The translations under genes were made by a program, and so were the position numbers. From CAYWRO01 sp964460345 (GTDB lineage Bacteria; Planctomycetota; Phycisphaerae; Phycisphaerales; UBA1924), in the NCBI GenBank assembly GCA_964460345.1, contig CAYWRO010000014.1, forward strand, positions 1 through 62,711: a stretch of 62,711 bases of DNA, given 5' to 3'. Positions 18,329 to 26,272 of this stretch are shown piece by piece. How positions within the stretch are numbered: the stretch's first letter is position 1; each line of letters begins with the position of its first letter. The notes below the pieces were generated by a model, which saw only the letters and a list, made by a program, of their open reading frames with translations, was not told the origin of the DNA and ran no database searches.

Positions 18329-19318
18329 CTACGACTCGCGAGGCCGGAAGTTCGATGTGTTCGCGATCTGTTCGTAGAGTCTCCGCTCTTCTTCGGAGGG
18401 CTCTTTGGGGACAACGATCCGCAGTTCCACGTAGAGGTCACCTGCCGTGGCCGTGCCGCGGCCGGGGAGGCCCTTGCCTCGCACTCTGAGCCGCTGGCCC
18501 GACTGCGAACCGGGCGGGATGGTCACGACCAGTTCCCCGTCCATCGCCTCGACCGGCACCTTGGCGCCCAGCACGGCCTCGCTCGGGGTGATCGGGACCT
18601 GCGTGACGAGGTCACGGCCCTGTACCCTGAACCGGGGATCCGGAGCCACCTGGACGCGGAGCAGCAGGTCGCCGGGCTCGCCGCCGAACATGCCGGGCGA
18701 CCCCTGGCCGGCCAGCCGGATTACGCTGCCGTCCGTCGTGCCGGCGGGGATCTTGACGTCGTAGGTTCTCGAGCCGCCGTCTTCTGGCCGCTCGACCGAG
18801 ATCGAGCGCGTCGTGCCGTGCACGGCCTCCCAGAGGGAAATCGTCACGCTCGTCTCGTGGGTCTGGCCCTGCCGCGGACGAGGGCGGGCGCGCCCGGCGC
18901 CGCCCATGCCTGCGCCGGCGCGGCCGAAGCCGCCGGCCATGCCGCCCCCGAAAATCGATTCGAAAAACTCGCTGAAGTCCGCGCCTTCGCCGCCGAAGCC
19001 GCCGAAGTCGAACTCCACGCCGCCGCCGCCGCCCCCGCCCCCGCGCTGCGCGCGGCCTTGCCAGCCGGGCGGGGGGCGGAAGTCCTGGCCCGCCTTCCAG
19101 TTCGCGCCGAGCTGGTCGTAGAGCTTGCGCTTTTCAGGGTCTTTGAGGACCTCGTAAGCCTCGGAGATCTGCTTGAACTTCTCGTGGGCCGCGGGGTCTT
19201 TGTTGACGTCCGGGTGGTACTGCCGCGCGAGCTTGCGGTAGGCGCGCTGGATCTCGTCCGCGGATGCACTGCGAGCGACCCCAAGCGTCTGGTAGTAATC
19301 CTGGTACTTCACACTCAT
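18329..19318 (-). CDS. DnaJ-class co-chaperone (CbpA-like, no zinc-finger domain)
   Basis: Works with DnaK to hand over unfolded proteins. The 329-residue product starts with a J domain (YQTLGVARSASADEIQRAYR) including the HPD motif (YHPDVNKDP). A long Gly/Phe-rich linker follows (GGGGGGGVEFDFGGFGGEG and repeats, about residues 75-150). The C-terminal substrate-binding domains are of the DnaJ type (VKIPAGTTDGSVIRLAGQG; ITPSEAVLGAKVPVEAMDG). The CxxCxGxG zinc region of true DnaJ is absent, which is the CbpA layout. The ATG at 19318 lies 8 nt after a TACCCT box and has no Shine-Dalgarno site; an upstream in-frame start is possible but less likely. Confidence 0.9.
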   Translation of the reverse strand: MSVKYQDYYQTLGVARSASADEIQRAYRKLARQYHPDVNKDPAAHEKFKQISEAYEVLKDPEKRKLYDQLGANWKAGQDFRPPPGWQGRAQRGGGGGGGGVEFDFGGFGGEGADFSEFFESIFGGGMAGGFGRAGAGMGGAGRARPRPRQGQTHETSVTISLWEAVHGTTRSISVERPEDGGSRTYDVKIPAGTTDGSVIRLAGQGSPGMFGGEPGDLLLRVQVAPDPRFRVQGRDLVTQVPITPSEAVLGAKVPVEAMDGELVVTIPPGSQSGQRLRVRGKGLPGRGTATAGDLYVELRIVVPKEPSEEERRLYEQIANTSNFRPRES

Positions 19319-19332
19319 CCGTTGAAAGGGTA
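19316..19332 (-). promoter_or_regulatory. -10-like box close to the DnaJ-family start codon
   Basis: On the minus strand TACCCT (19327-19332) is followed by 8 nt and then the ATG at 19318. No Shine-Dalgarno sequence and no good -35 were found. It fits the leaderless pattern seen at six other genes in this window. Confidence 0.35.
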
Positions 19333-19436
19333 TGAACAACCCTCGTGCCCGAGGCTCGGGCCCGATTTCCCGCGGCACACGCCGGTCAGGTCGGCCGGGT
19401 TGGCCGCTTTCGACGGCCCCTCTGCCAGACTGGCAC

Positions 19437-20366
19437 TCACGACCGCCGCATCCGCGGCGGCAGGGCCCAGTGCATCTTGTGGATCAGCGTCGTCCAGAAC
19501 TGGGAGTCCGGGTTTCGCACGAACTGCACCGGCACATCGTGCCGCTGGATCAGCACGCGGTCGCCGCGCTGGAGCCGCGCCGAGTTCTGTCCATCCAGCA
19601 CCAGCGTCGTTCCGCCGCCGCGGCCGTCGTCGTTGACCTCTTCGGCGATTAATTCGATGTCGGCCGCCGCCGGTACGACGATGGGGCGGAAGGAGAGCGA
19701 GTGCGCGGCGATCGGCGTGATGACGATGCCGTCGACGGTGGGGTGCAGGATGGGGCCTCCGGCGGAGACGTTGTATGCGGTCGAACCGACGGCGGTGGAG
19801 ACGATCAGGCCGTCGCCGGTCGCGGCGGGCCCGTCCTGATCGTCGATCCGCAGCGAGATCGTGATCATCCGGTAGGGGGGGCCGGCGGTGACGACGACAT
19901 CGTTGAGCGCGAGGGAATCGGGGGGAACGGGTGCGCCGGTCTGGCTGTGGGGCTGCGGCGCTGCGCCGACGTCTGCCGCGGGGGCCCGGCCATTTTGCAC
20001 GACCTTCGCCCGCAGCATGAAGCGGCTCTGCGTCGGCAGGGGGACGGCCGCGTCAAAGAGGGTTGCGGCGTGGCGTTTGAGGGCGTCGACGTCCCATTCG
20101 GCCATGAACCCGAGCTTGCCGAAGTTCACGCCGAGCATGGGGGCGCGCAGGTGCGCACAGCGGCGCGACTGGCTCATCAAGGTGCCGTCGCCGCCGAGGA
20201 CGACGACGACATCCGCCTCGTGTGCCGAATCCGGGAGCGGGTCGCCATTGGTGCCGAGCGTGGCGATGACCTCGCCGCGGGACTGGATCGTGGTGAGAAC
20301 CTCATCAAGCGCGGCGAGGGCGTCGGGCTTGGAGCGGTTGACGAGGACGAGGGCCTTGCGGGGCAT
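19437..20366 (-). CDS. nadK: NAD kinase
   Basis: Phosphorylates NAD to NADP, the only route to NADP in bacteria. The 309-residue protein carries the family motifs in order: GGDGT (VVVVLGGDGTLMSQS), NFGKLGFMAEW, LALNDVVV, and the NAD-binding block (DGLIVSTAVGSTAYNVSAGG, where TAVGSTA replaces the commoner TPTGSTA). About 20 residues more than usual are inserted before LALND (an Ala/Pro/Gln-rich stretch). AAGG lies upstream of the ATG. It is 26 nt downstream of the GIY-YIG gene and so probably belongs to the dxs operon. Confidence 0.93.
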   Translation of the reverse strand: MPRKALVLVNRSKPDALAALDEVLTTIQSRGEVIATLGTNGDPLPDSAHEADVVVVLGGDGTLMSQSRRCAHLRAPMLGVNFGKLGFMAEWDVDALKRHAATLFDAAVPLPTQSRFMLRAKVVQNGRAPAADVGAAPQPHSQTGAPVPPDSLALNDVVVTAGPPYRMITISLRIDDQDGPAATGDGLIVSTAVGSTAYNVSAGGPILHPTVDGIVITPIAAHSLSFRPIVVPAAADIELIAEEVNDDGRGGGTTLVLDGQNSARLQRGDRVLIQRHDVPVQFVRNPDSQFWTTLIHKMHWALPPRMRRS

Positions 20367-20392
20367 ACAGAACCTTACTTCGTACTCCGGCT

Positions 20393-20914
20393 TCAGTTGC
20401 GACGGTTTGCGAACGGTCTGGCGCCAAAGTGTTTAGCAAAGCTGACGATCATCGCCCCCTCAACCTCGCCGGGATCCTCGTTCGGCGTCGGCTTCCAGCA
20501 GAGTATCAGCCGTTCGTTCTCGGCAAGCTGCCAAATCGCTCTTCCACCCCAGTGGTTCTTGCACCGGCCCTGCCCGTGTCGGATGTACTGGTCAAGTCGC
20601 TTGCGAAGCGTGGCCTGACCACCAGGCTTGCCCGCCTTGCCGATGTACAAGACGGGTGTGCTCTCGATCCATCTTTGTTGCAACTCGGCCACGGGGATGG
20701 TCGGGGACCTTCCCTGGCGAGCCTGCGTCGGATTCACATCGAGGAACTTGTGCGACGTTTCAGTATCGCGTAACACGAGATAAACGCCCGGAAGACGCGG
20801 AATCTCGTCCCGCGACTCGCGCAGCTGCTTCACCGTCCGAAAACCACCAAACCCAGCATTACGAATGTGGTCGATCGTCAGAAGCGTCCACCCATTGCGC
20901 GCCCCATCGATCAT
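20393..20914 (-). CDS. GIY-YIG-domain protein (putative nuclease)
   Basis: A 173-residue protein with all the marks of a GIY-YIG fold: LPGVYLVL (the GVY strand), PVLYIGKAG (the YIG strand), LRKRLDQY carrying the catalytic Arg, PGEVEGAMI with the metal-binding Glu, and the closing RPFANR Asn. It has no extra DNA-binding domain except about 35 N-terminal residues. The base composition (A/T-richer) and codon choice differ from its neighbours. Its ATG overlaps the dxs stop by 4 nt (ATGA), so it is coupled to dxs, an unexpected partner. It could be a small repair or defence nuclease; the substrate is unknown. Confidence 0.8.
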   Translation of the reverse strand: MIDGARNGWTLLTIDHIRNAGFGGFRTVKQLRESRDEIPRLPGVYLVLRDTETSHKFLDVNPTQARQGRSPTIPVAELQQRWIESTPVLYIGKAGKPGGQATLRKRLDQYIRHGQGRCKNHWGGRAIWQLAENERLILCWKPTPNEDPGEVEGAMIVSFAKHFGARPFANRRN

Positions 20915-22992
20915 CCCTTTGCCGTCACTCCTGACTCCGCAGGGCTGCCGCGCAGTCCGACAGTCACCGCGCCGACGGACGCGGCCGAGGCTCCCGTTCC
21001 CAACTCCGCCGCACGCCGCACCCCCCGCGCGATCCCCGCGGCGTCGATCCCGACCTGTGCAAGCTGCGTCTTGCGTGAGTCCTGGCGGATCCAGTGGTCC
21101 GGAATGCCGAGCCGGACGAGGCGGGAGCAGTCAAGGTGCATTTTGGCGGCCGCTTCGACCACCGCCGCGGCGAAGCCGCCGATGAGGCCGTGGTCTTCGA
21201 CGGTCACGATCGGGATCTTCTGTTCGCACAGCGCGCGGATCAGGGCTTCGTCGACGGGCTTGGCGAAGCGGGCATCGTACACCGCGACCTTGTATTCGCC
21301 GGCCAGTTCATCGCGGGCTTCCATCGCGGCGATCGCCGTGGTGCCGTAGGCGAGGATGGCGACGTCGGGGGTGGGGCGGTCCTGCGCTCCGCTTGCCGCT
21401 TCTTGAGCGGCACCGTTTCCGTCCGTCACGGCTCGGAGTGCCGTGCCACCTGTGACGTCGAGCTCCGGCGTCAGGCAGCGGGCCTTGCCCAGTTCGAAGG
21501 GCGGGCACTGCTCATCCAGGAAGCGCTCGCTGACGTTGTCGCGCGGGTAGCGGACGGCGGACAGGCCGTCGTCATAGGTGCGCATGAACTCCATCGCCGC
21601 GGCGAGCGAGGGCTCATCCATCGCGGCCATGAGCGCGGCGTTGGGCAGGGTTCGCAGGAGCGAGACATCGCAAAAGCCGTGGTGCACCGCGCCGTCGCCG
21701 CCGACGAGCCCGGCGCGATCGAGGCACAGGCGCACCGCCAGCCCCTGCAGCGACACTTCCTGGAAGGCCTGGTCGAAGGCGCGCTGCAGGAAAGTCGAGT
21801 AGACGAAGAAGAACGGCCGGAAGCCGGTCTTGGCCAGCCCCGCCATCATGTCCAGCGCGTGGGATTCGCAGATGCCCGTGTCCCACGTGCGCTCGGGGAA
21901 GCGCGGCATGACCTTGTCCATGCCGGTGCCGCCCGGCATCGCCGCGGTGCAGGCGACGACCTTGTCGTCGCGCTCCATCACGTCGATCATCACGTCCGCA
22001 ACGGCCGTGGTGAACGAGCGCCCCTTCTTCTGGATCTCCACGCGGCAGGAGTCGGGGTCGTACTTGAACGCCGCGGGCGAGTGGAACGTCGTGGCGTCCT
22101 TCTCGGCGATGTCCAGGCCCTTGCCCTTGACCGTCTTGACGTGCAGCACCATCGGCCGGTCGAAGTCGCGCGCCTCGGAGAGGAACTCGACCAGTTCCGG
22201 GATGCTGTGACCGTCGATCGGCCCGACCGTCACAAGCCCGAAGTGCTCGAACCACGCGTCCTCGGCGATCATCGCCTTGGTCGCTTCTCCCATCTTGTGA
22301 TAGGCCTCGCCGATGAGCGAGCCGCCGGGCACGTGGGAGAGCACCCGCCGCGCGGAGCGCTTCAGGTCCGTGTAAATGTGCGACAGGCGGACGCGATCGA
22401 AGTACTGCGCGACGGCGCCCTGCGGCTTGGAGATGCTCATGCCGTTGTCGTTGAGCACGACGAGGAACTGCCGCTTGAGCGTGCCGGCGTTGTTCAGCCC
22501 TTCCATCGCCAGGCCGTTGACGATCGAGGCATCGCCGATCAGCGTCACGACGCGCCGCCCCTCGGGGTTGCGGTCCGGCTGGTAGGCCTGTCCGGCGAGG
22601 AGGTCGCCGCGGGCCATCCCGACGGCCGTGGAGATCCCCGTGCCGGCGTGGCCGACCATGAAGAGGTCGTACGGCGACTCGGCGGGGTCGGGGAAGCCGG
22701 CGATCCCCTTGCTCGTGCGCAGGTTGGCCAGTCCGCCGGCGCGTCCGGTGAGCAGCTTGTGCGGATAGCACTGGTGTCCCACGTCGAACAGCAGCCGGTC
22801 GTGACCGAAGTCAAACACGCGGTGCAGCGCGATCGTCAGTTCAACGACGCCGAGGTTCGGCGCAAGGTGCCCGCCGGTCCGGGAGACCTGGTCAATGATC
22901 GCCTGGCGAATCTCCGCGGCGAGCTCATCGAGCTGCTCCAGCGGGAGGCGCTTCAGATCATCCGGCGTGCGAACTGAGTCGAGCAGAGCCAT
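20911..22992 (-). CDS. dxs: 1-Deoxy-D-xylulose-5-phosphate synthase
   Basis: Condenses pyruvate with glyceraldehyde 3-phosphate, the first step of the MEP isoprenoid pathway; needs thiamine diphosphate. The 693-residue protein shows the transketolase-type layout: N-terminal TPP domain (GGHLAPNLGVVELTIALHRV; FDVGHQCYPHKLLTGR; IGDASIVNGLAMEGLNN), central pyrimidine-binding domain (RPFFFVYSTFLQRAFDQ; LDRAGLVGGDGAVHHG) and C-terminal domain. The usual GDG of the TPP motif reads GDA here. Between LGKARCL and PDVAILAYG there is a 31-codon insertion (see repeat at 21361-21460). AAGGA precedes the ATG. Confidence 0.95.
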   Translation of the reverse strand: MALLDSVRTPDDLKRLPLEQLDELAAEIRQAIIDQVSRTGGHLAPNLGVVELTIALHRVFDFGHDRLLFDVGHQCYPHKLLTGRAGGLANLRTSKGIAGFPDPAESPYDLFMVGHAGTGISTAVGMARGDLLAGQAYQPDRNPEGRRVVTLIGDASIVNGLAMEGLNNAGTLKRQFLVVLNDNGMSISKPQGAVAQYFDRVRLSHIYTDLKRSARRVLSHVPGGSLIGEAYHKMGEATKAMIAEDAWFEHFGLVTVGPIDGHSIPELVEFLSEARDFDRPMVLHVKTVKGKGLDIAEKDATTFHSPAAFKYDPDSCRVEIQKKGRSFTTAVADVMIDVMERDDKVVACTAAMPGGTGMDKVMPRFPERTWDTGICESHALDMMAGLAKTGFRPFFFVYSTFLQRAFDQAFQEVSLQGLAVRLCLDRAGLVGGDGAVHHGFCDVSLLRTLPNAALMAAMDEPSLAAAMEFMRTYDDGLSAVRYPRDNVSERFLDEQCPPFELGKARCLTPELDVTGGTALRAVTDGNGAAQEAASGAQDRPTPDVAILAYGTTAIAAMEARDELAGEYKVAVYDARFAKPVDEALIRALCEQKIPIVTVEDHGLIGGFAAAVVEAAAKMHLDCSRLVRLGIPDHWIRQDSRKTQLAQVGIDAAGIARGVRRAAELGTGASAASVGAVTVGLRGSPAESGVTAKG
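21361..21460 (-). repeat. In-frame palindromic insertion in dxs with 7-bp direct repeats
   Basis: The heptamer CGACGTC (minus strand) occurs at 21454-21460 and again at 21361-21367, exactly 93 nt apart, so the inserted length keeps the frame (31 codons). Between them lie two hairpins: CACGGC/GCCGTG and GCCGCT/AGCGGC. The encoded residues (Gly/Ala/Thr-rich) fall in a loop of the DXS C-terminal domain that other DXS proteins lack. Confidence 0.6.
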
Positions 22993-23153
22993 CCGTGCTT
23001 TCCTTGTTAAATCGCAAGAACCCGGTGCGAAAGCCCAGTCAAAGGCCCCCCTCCGCCAGCGATGCGTCGTTTGCGTTCACGAACTTCTGAAACTACTTTA
23101 GGCGACCCCGACCATGCACCCGCTTTTGGGAAATCAGAGTCAAACGTCGAGAA
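22993..23153 (-). promoter_or_regulatory. Region upstream of dxs
   Basis: This 161-nt gap lies between the prenyl synthase stop and the dxs start, both on the minus strand. It contains AAGGA before the dxs ATG and AT-richer stretches that may hold a dxs promoter, for example TTGACT near 23039-23044. No convincing matched -35/-10 pair or operator was found. Confidence 0.3.
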
Positions 23154-24116
23154 TCAACGCGTCCGTACTGCAAGGTACGAAGCAAGCTCGCGCAGAGGTT
23201 CGGTCGACTCGAGCCCGCTCAGCGCCTCCAGCGCTTCGGCGTGCAGTTCCCGGACCTTCTGGCGCGACCGCTCGATGCCGTGCACCAGCGGGAAGGTCAG
23301 CTTGCCCGCCTCCGCATCCTTGCCGGTGCGCTTGCCTGTGTGCTCGGTCGACTGCGTCACATCCAGCAGGTCATCGACAATCTGGAACATGAGGCCGATC
23401 GCGTCGGCGTAGCGCGTGATCGCCTCCAGGGCTTCTGGGCGTCCCAGCGCGCCGCCGCACATCGCGCCCATCCGGCACGCCGCGGCGATCAGTGCGCCGG
23501 TCTTCTTGCGGTGAATGAGATCGAGCTTCTCCGCCTCGGGCAGGTGAGAGCCCATCCCGCCGAGCGTGTCGTAAACCTGGCCCGCGATCATTGCGCTGGT
23601 GCCGTCGCCGAGTTCGCGGCTGAGCGCATCGGCCAGCGGGGCATCGGCGACCCGCTCCACGATGCACTGAAACGCCAGGGTCAGCATCGCATCCCCCGCC
23701 AGGATCGCCATCGGCTCCCCGGCGTGCACGTGCAGCGTCGGCCGGCCGCGTCGGAGGTCGTCGTTGTCCAGGGCCGGCAGATCGTCGTGCACGAGCGAGA
23801 ACGCGTGAATCAACTCCACCGCCGACCCTGCGGGAAGCGACGATTCGCCAAGTCCGCCGACCGCCGCCGCGCAGTGCCAGCTCAGAACGGGGCGGATGCG
23901 CTTGCCCGGCCCCAGCAGCGCGTAGAGGATCGCCTCCTTCAGGTTCCCCGGCAGGTCGCGCCCGGCCACGAACGACCGCAGATCGTCGTTGATCGCGGCC
24001 ACCGGCTCGGTAATCGCTTCGGGCAGGGAGGCGGCGTCTGACATGGCGGCAAAGCTCGTCGGAGAGGCTGCCACGGCGGCCGGCCGCGGGCGGCCCATTG
24101 TCTGGGACTCTGGCAT
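23154..24116 (-). CDS. ispA: Polyprenyl (farnesyl/geranylgeranyl) diphosphate synthase
   Basis: Chain-elongating prenyl transferase that makes C15-C20 diphosphates from IPP and DMAPP. Motifs: GPGKRIRP near the start of the domain, first Asp-rich motif SLVHDDLPALDNDDLRRGR (DDx4D form of bacterial FPP synthases), the HRKKTGALI segment and the second Asp-rich motif FQIVDDLLDVTQ. Length 320 residues from the ATG at 24116, or 296 from the ATG at 24044. The earlier one is chosen because a TATACT box ends 7 nt before it; neither has a Shine-Dalgarno site. It lies upstream of dxs on the same strand, so both isoprenoid genes may be co-expressed. Product chain length is not certain. Confidence 0.9.
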   Translation of the reverse strand: MPESQTMGRPRPAAVAASPTSFAAMSDAASLPEAITEPVAAINDDLRSFVAGRDLPGNLKEAILYALLGPGKRIRPVLSWHCAAAVGGLGESSLPAGSAVELIHAFSLVHDDLPALDNDDLRRGRPTLHVHAGEPMAILAGDAMLTLAFQCIVERVADAPLADALSRELGDGTSAMIAGQVYDTLGGMGSHLPEAEKLDLIHRKKTGALIAAACRMGAMCGGALGRPEALEAITRYADAIGLMFQIVDDLLDVTQSTEHTGKRTGKDAEAGKLTFPLVHGIERSRQKVRELHAEALEALSGLESTEPLRELASYLAVRTR

Positions 24117-24129
24117 GGGGCTGAGTATA
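24114..24129 (-). promoter_or_regulatory. -10 box 7 nt before the prenyl synthase start codon
   Basis: TATACT (minus strand, 24124-24129) ends 7 nt before the ATG at 24116. A start of transcription at the start codon is predicted. No clear -35 is visible at the right distance. Confidence 0.45.
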
Positions 24130-24153
24130 ACGGGCCGGCCTAGGGGGCGCGAC

Positions 24154-24558
24154 TCAGGCTGGGCGCTCGAGTGCCCGGCTGACCTCGTCCGTGGCGGGGT
24201 CGCCGTCGAGGAACTCGTCCATCGAAACCGCCTCGCCCCCAGTCCAGATCTCGACCGTCCAGCGGATGCGGACGGCGGAGCACCCTTCGACGAGCACTCT
24301 GAGGGCCGTGGCGTGGGCCGGCTCGAGGACCGTGCCGCGAACCCAGAGGGCGCCACCGCCCCCGGTGTAGGGCCCGAGATAGACGTCTTCGAAGCGAGGG
24401 TCGGCGCGGAGGACGGGACCGAGTTCGGCGGCGTGCCGGCGGGCGGCCCGCACGTTGCGGGCCTGCGGGTTCAGGAAGAGCCAGCCGATCACGAGCGCGG
24501 CGGCGACCGCGATCGCAAGAATCGCCCAGGCGGGATGAACTGGCCGTCGCAGGGACAC
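24154..24558 (-). CDS. Small single-pass membrane protein, function unknown
   Basis: 134 residues from a GTG start. A basic N-terminus (SLRRPVHPAW) precedes one transmembrane helix (AILAIAVAAALVIGWLFL), and the rest is a soluble alpha/beta domain with strands such as FEDVYLGPYTGGGGALWVRG and VRIRWTVEIWTGG. I do not recognise the family. The GTG lies 8 nt after TAACCT and lacks a Shine-Dalgarno site. It sits between the GH1 gene upstream and the prenyl synthase downstream, all minus strand. Confidence 0.65.
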   Translation of the reverse strand: MSLRRPVHPAWAILAIAVAAALVIGWLFLNPQARNVRAARRHAAELGPVLRADPRFEDVYLGPYTGGGGALWVRGTVLEPAHATALRVLVEGCSAVRIRWTVEIWTGGEAVSMDEFLDGDPATDEVSRALERPA

Positions 24559-24572
24559 GATGGCTCAGGTTA
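24556..24572 (-). promoter_or_regulatory. -10-like box close to the start of the small membrane protein
   Basis: TAACCT (minus strand, 24567-24572) ends 8 nt before the GTG at 24558, with no Shine-Dalgarno site between. It fits the leaderless pattern noted elsewhere in this window but is the weakest hexamer of the set. Confidence 0.3.
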
Positions 24573-24615
24573 CCGCACTCATCGTGTCGAAGCAGCGACC
24601 CCCCCGCGTTGTCGC

Positions 24616-26124
24616 TCACATCGCATTGCGCCGGGCCGTCTCGAGGTACCACGCAGCGCTCATCTTGGGCGTGCGCTTCTGCGTCTGAAAGTCCACGTAC
24701 ACCAGCCCGAAGCGGTTGCCGAAGCCGGCGGTCCACTCGAAGTTGTCCATCGTGCTCCAGTAGAAGTAGCCCTTCACTGGCACGCCGTCGGCGGCGGCGT
24801 GCTGGAGCTGCGTCAGGTGGGCGCGGATAAACATGATGCGGTCGGTGTCGTAGATGTTGCCGTCGTCGGCGATCACCTCGTCGCCTGCGCAGCCGTTCTC
24901 GGTGATGAAGATTTCCTTCGCTCCCCACAGCGACTGGACGAACTTGGGCGCCCAGTACAGACATTCGGGACCGATGGGAAAGTTGTTGATCGCCGCCTTC
25001 GGGTGTCCCTTGGCAAAGGGAACCACACGCCAACCTGGCGCCTGGTCGGAGGCGATCGCGTAGAACGACGGGCAATAGACGTTGATGCCGACGAAATCGA
25101 GCGGCGAACCGATGGTTTTCAGGTCCTCATCGGTGAACTTCGGCGCATCGGCGCCGGCCTCCTCGAGATACCGGTCGGTGTACCTGCCCTCGAGCATGAC
25201 CGTCAGGAAGGGCGCATTGCCTTCGCGCGTCGCCGCCTGAGCGGCCTTGATGTGCTCGGGACTCTCGATGAGCGGAACGGCGGTCACGATGTTCTCCGCC
25301 GGGCCAACCTGGGTCCCCGATTTCCCGCTCGCCCGGATCGCCTGCACCGCAAGCCCGTGCGCGAGCACCGCATGATGGCGCACCTGATTGACCTCGCGCG
25401 CCGGAAGATTCAGCCCCGGCGCAAGGTGCACCGTCCTCGACCCAGCCGGGCTGCCAGGATCCGGAATCGTAAACCCCCTGTAGCCCGCCTCGGTAAAGGA
25501 GCGGAACTCGTTGATCGTGAAGAAATGCCGAACTCGGTCGGCGAGTTTCTCCGCCACGTAACCCGCATAGTCGCCGAAGGCCTTGGCCGTGTCGCGTGAC
25601 TGCCACCCGCCGTATCTGTCCTGGATCGCCTGCGGCAGGTCCCAGTGATAAAGCGTGGCGAACGGCTCGATGCCCGCCGACTTCAGTTCATCCACCAGGC
25701 GGTTGTAGAAGTCGAGGCCCTTGGAATTGGGTGTGCCCGTGCCCTCGGGGAAGATGCGCGGCCAGCAGATGGAGAAGCGATAGGCGTTGGCGCCGATGTC
25801 GTTCTTCATCAGCGCGACGTCTTCCTTGTAGCGGTGGTAATGGTCGTTGGCGACGTCGCCTGTGTCGTCGTTCTGAATCTTGCCGGGCGTGTGCGCGTAC
25901 GTGTCCCAGATGGACGGCCCCTTGCCGTCCTCGTTCCACGCGCCCTCGATCTGATAGGCCGAGGTGGCGGTGCCCCAGAAGAAGCCGTCTGGAAACCGGC
26001 GCGGCGCCTCGGTCGGTTCTGGCTGCACGGTTGCGCTGGCGGACGTGCCTGGCGCCGCGGCGACGCCGACTGCCGCCGCACCGGCCACCATCACGAACTC
26101 GCGTCGAGTGGAAGCGCTGGACAC
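24616..26124 (-). CDS. Tat-exported GH1 beta-glucosidase-type glycosidase
   Basis: A retaining glycosidase of family 1 (502 residues). It starts with a twin-arginine signal (STRREFVMVAGAAAVGVAAA), so a folded enzyme should cross the inner membrane by the Tat route. Family blocks: FPDGFFWGTATSAYQIEGAW near the start, the acid/base Glu in FFTINEF (normally T-x-NEP; here Pro is Phe) and the nucleophile Glu in FITENGC. The GTG at 26124 is preceded by AGGGAGGT and begins exactly at the Tat signal; the longer reading frame upstream is rejected. Substrate may be beta-glucosides or related sugars; not determined. Confidence 0.92.
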   Translation of the reverse strand: MSSASTRREFVMVAGAAAVGVAAAPGTSASATVQPEPTEAPRRFPDGFFWGTATSAYQIEGAWNEDGKGPSIWDTYAHTPGKIQNDDTGDVANDHYHRYKEDVALMKNDIGANAYRFSICWPRIFPEGTGTPNSKGLDFYNRLVDELKSAGIEPFATLYHWDLPQAIQDRYGGWQSRDTAKAFGDYAGYVAEKLADRVRHFFTINEFRSFTEAGYRGFTIPDPGSPAGSRTVHLAPGLNLPAREVNQVRHHAVLAHGLAVQAIRASGKSGTQVGPAENIVTAVPLIESPEHIKAAQAATREGNAPFLTVMLEGRYTDRYLEEAGADAPKFTDEDLKTIGSPLDFVGINVYCPSFYAIASDQAPGWRVVPFAKGHPKAAINNFPIGPECLYWAPKFVQSLWGAKEIFITENGCAGDEVIADDGNIYDTDRIMFIRAHLTQLQHAAADGVPVKGYFYWSTMDNFEWTAGFGNRFGLVYVDFQTQKRTPKMSAAWYLETARRNAM

Positions 26125-26180
26125 GAGGCACCTCCCTGAGAAGTCGATCAGGGGAAACTCGGTGAAGGCAACGCGCACAA

Positions 26181-26186
26181 AGTATA
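26181..26186 (-). promoter_or_regulatory. -10 box upstream of the GH1 gene
   Basis: TATACT (minus strand) lies about 57 nt before the GTG start, giving a leader of roughly 50 nt with a Shine-Dalgarno site. The -35 is not obvious. Confidence 0.4.
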
Positions 26187-26272
26187 AGTGCTGGAGGCTC
26201 GCAGCGGGAGCGATCAACCCGAAGTCACTCCCCCGAAAAAGGGAGAATGGACGACCCGTTCGAAAGATGTAG

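Noticed and set aside
17714..19636. Plus-strand reading frame (640 aa) opposite the peptidase and DnaJ genes
   Set aside because: Runs across three unrelated minus-strand genes and has no recognisable domain.
21094..22977. Plus-strand reading frame (627 aa) opposite dxs
   Set aside because: Mirror of dxs; composition is Gly/Arg/Val/His-rich with no domain, while dxs on the other strand has all catalytic motifs.
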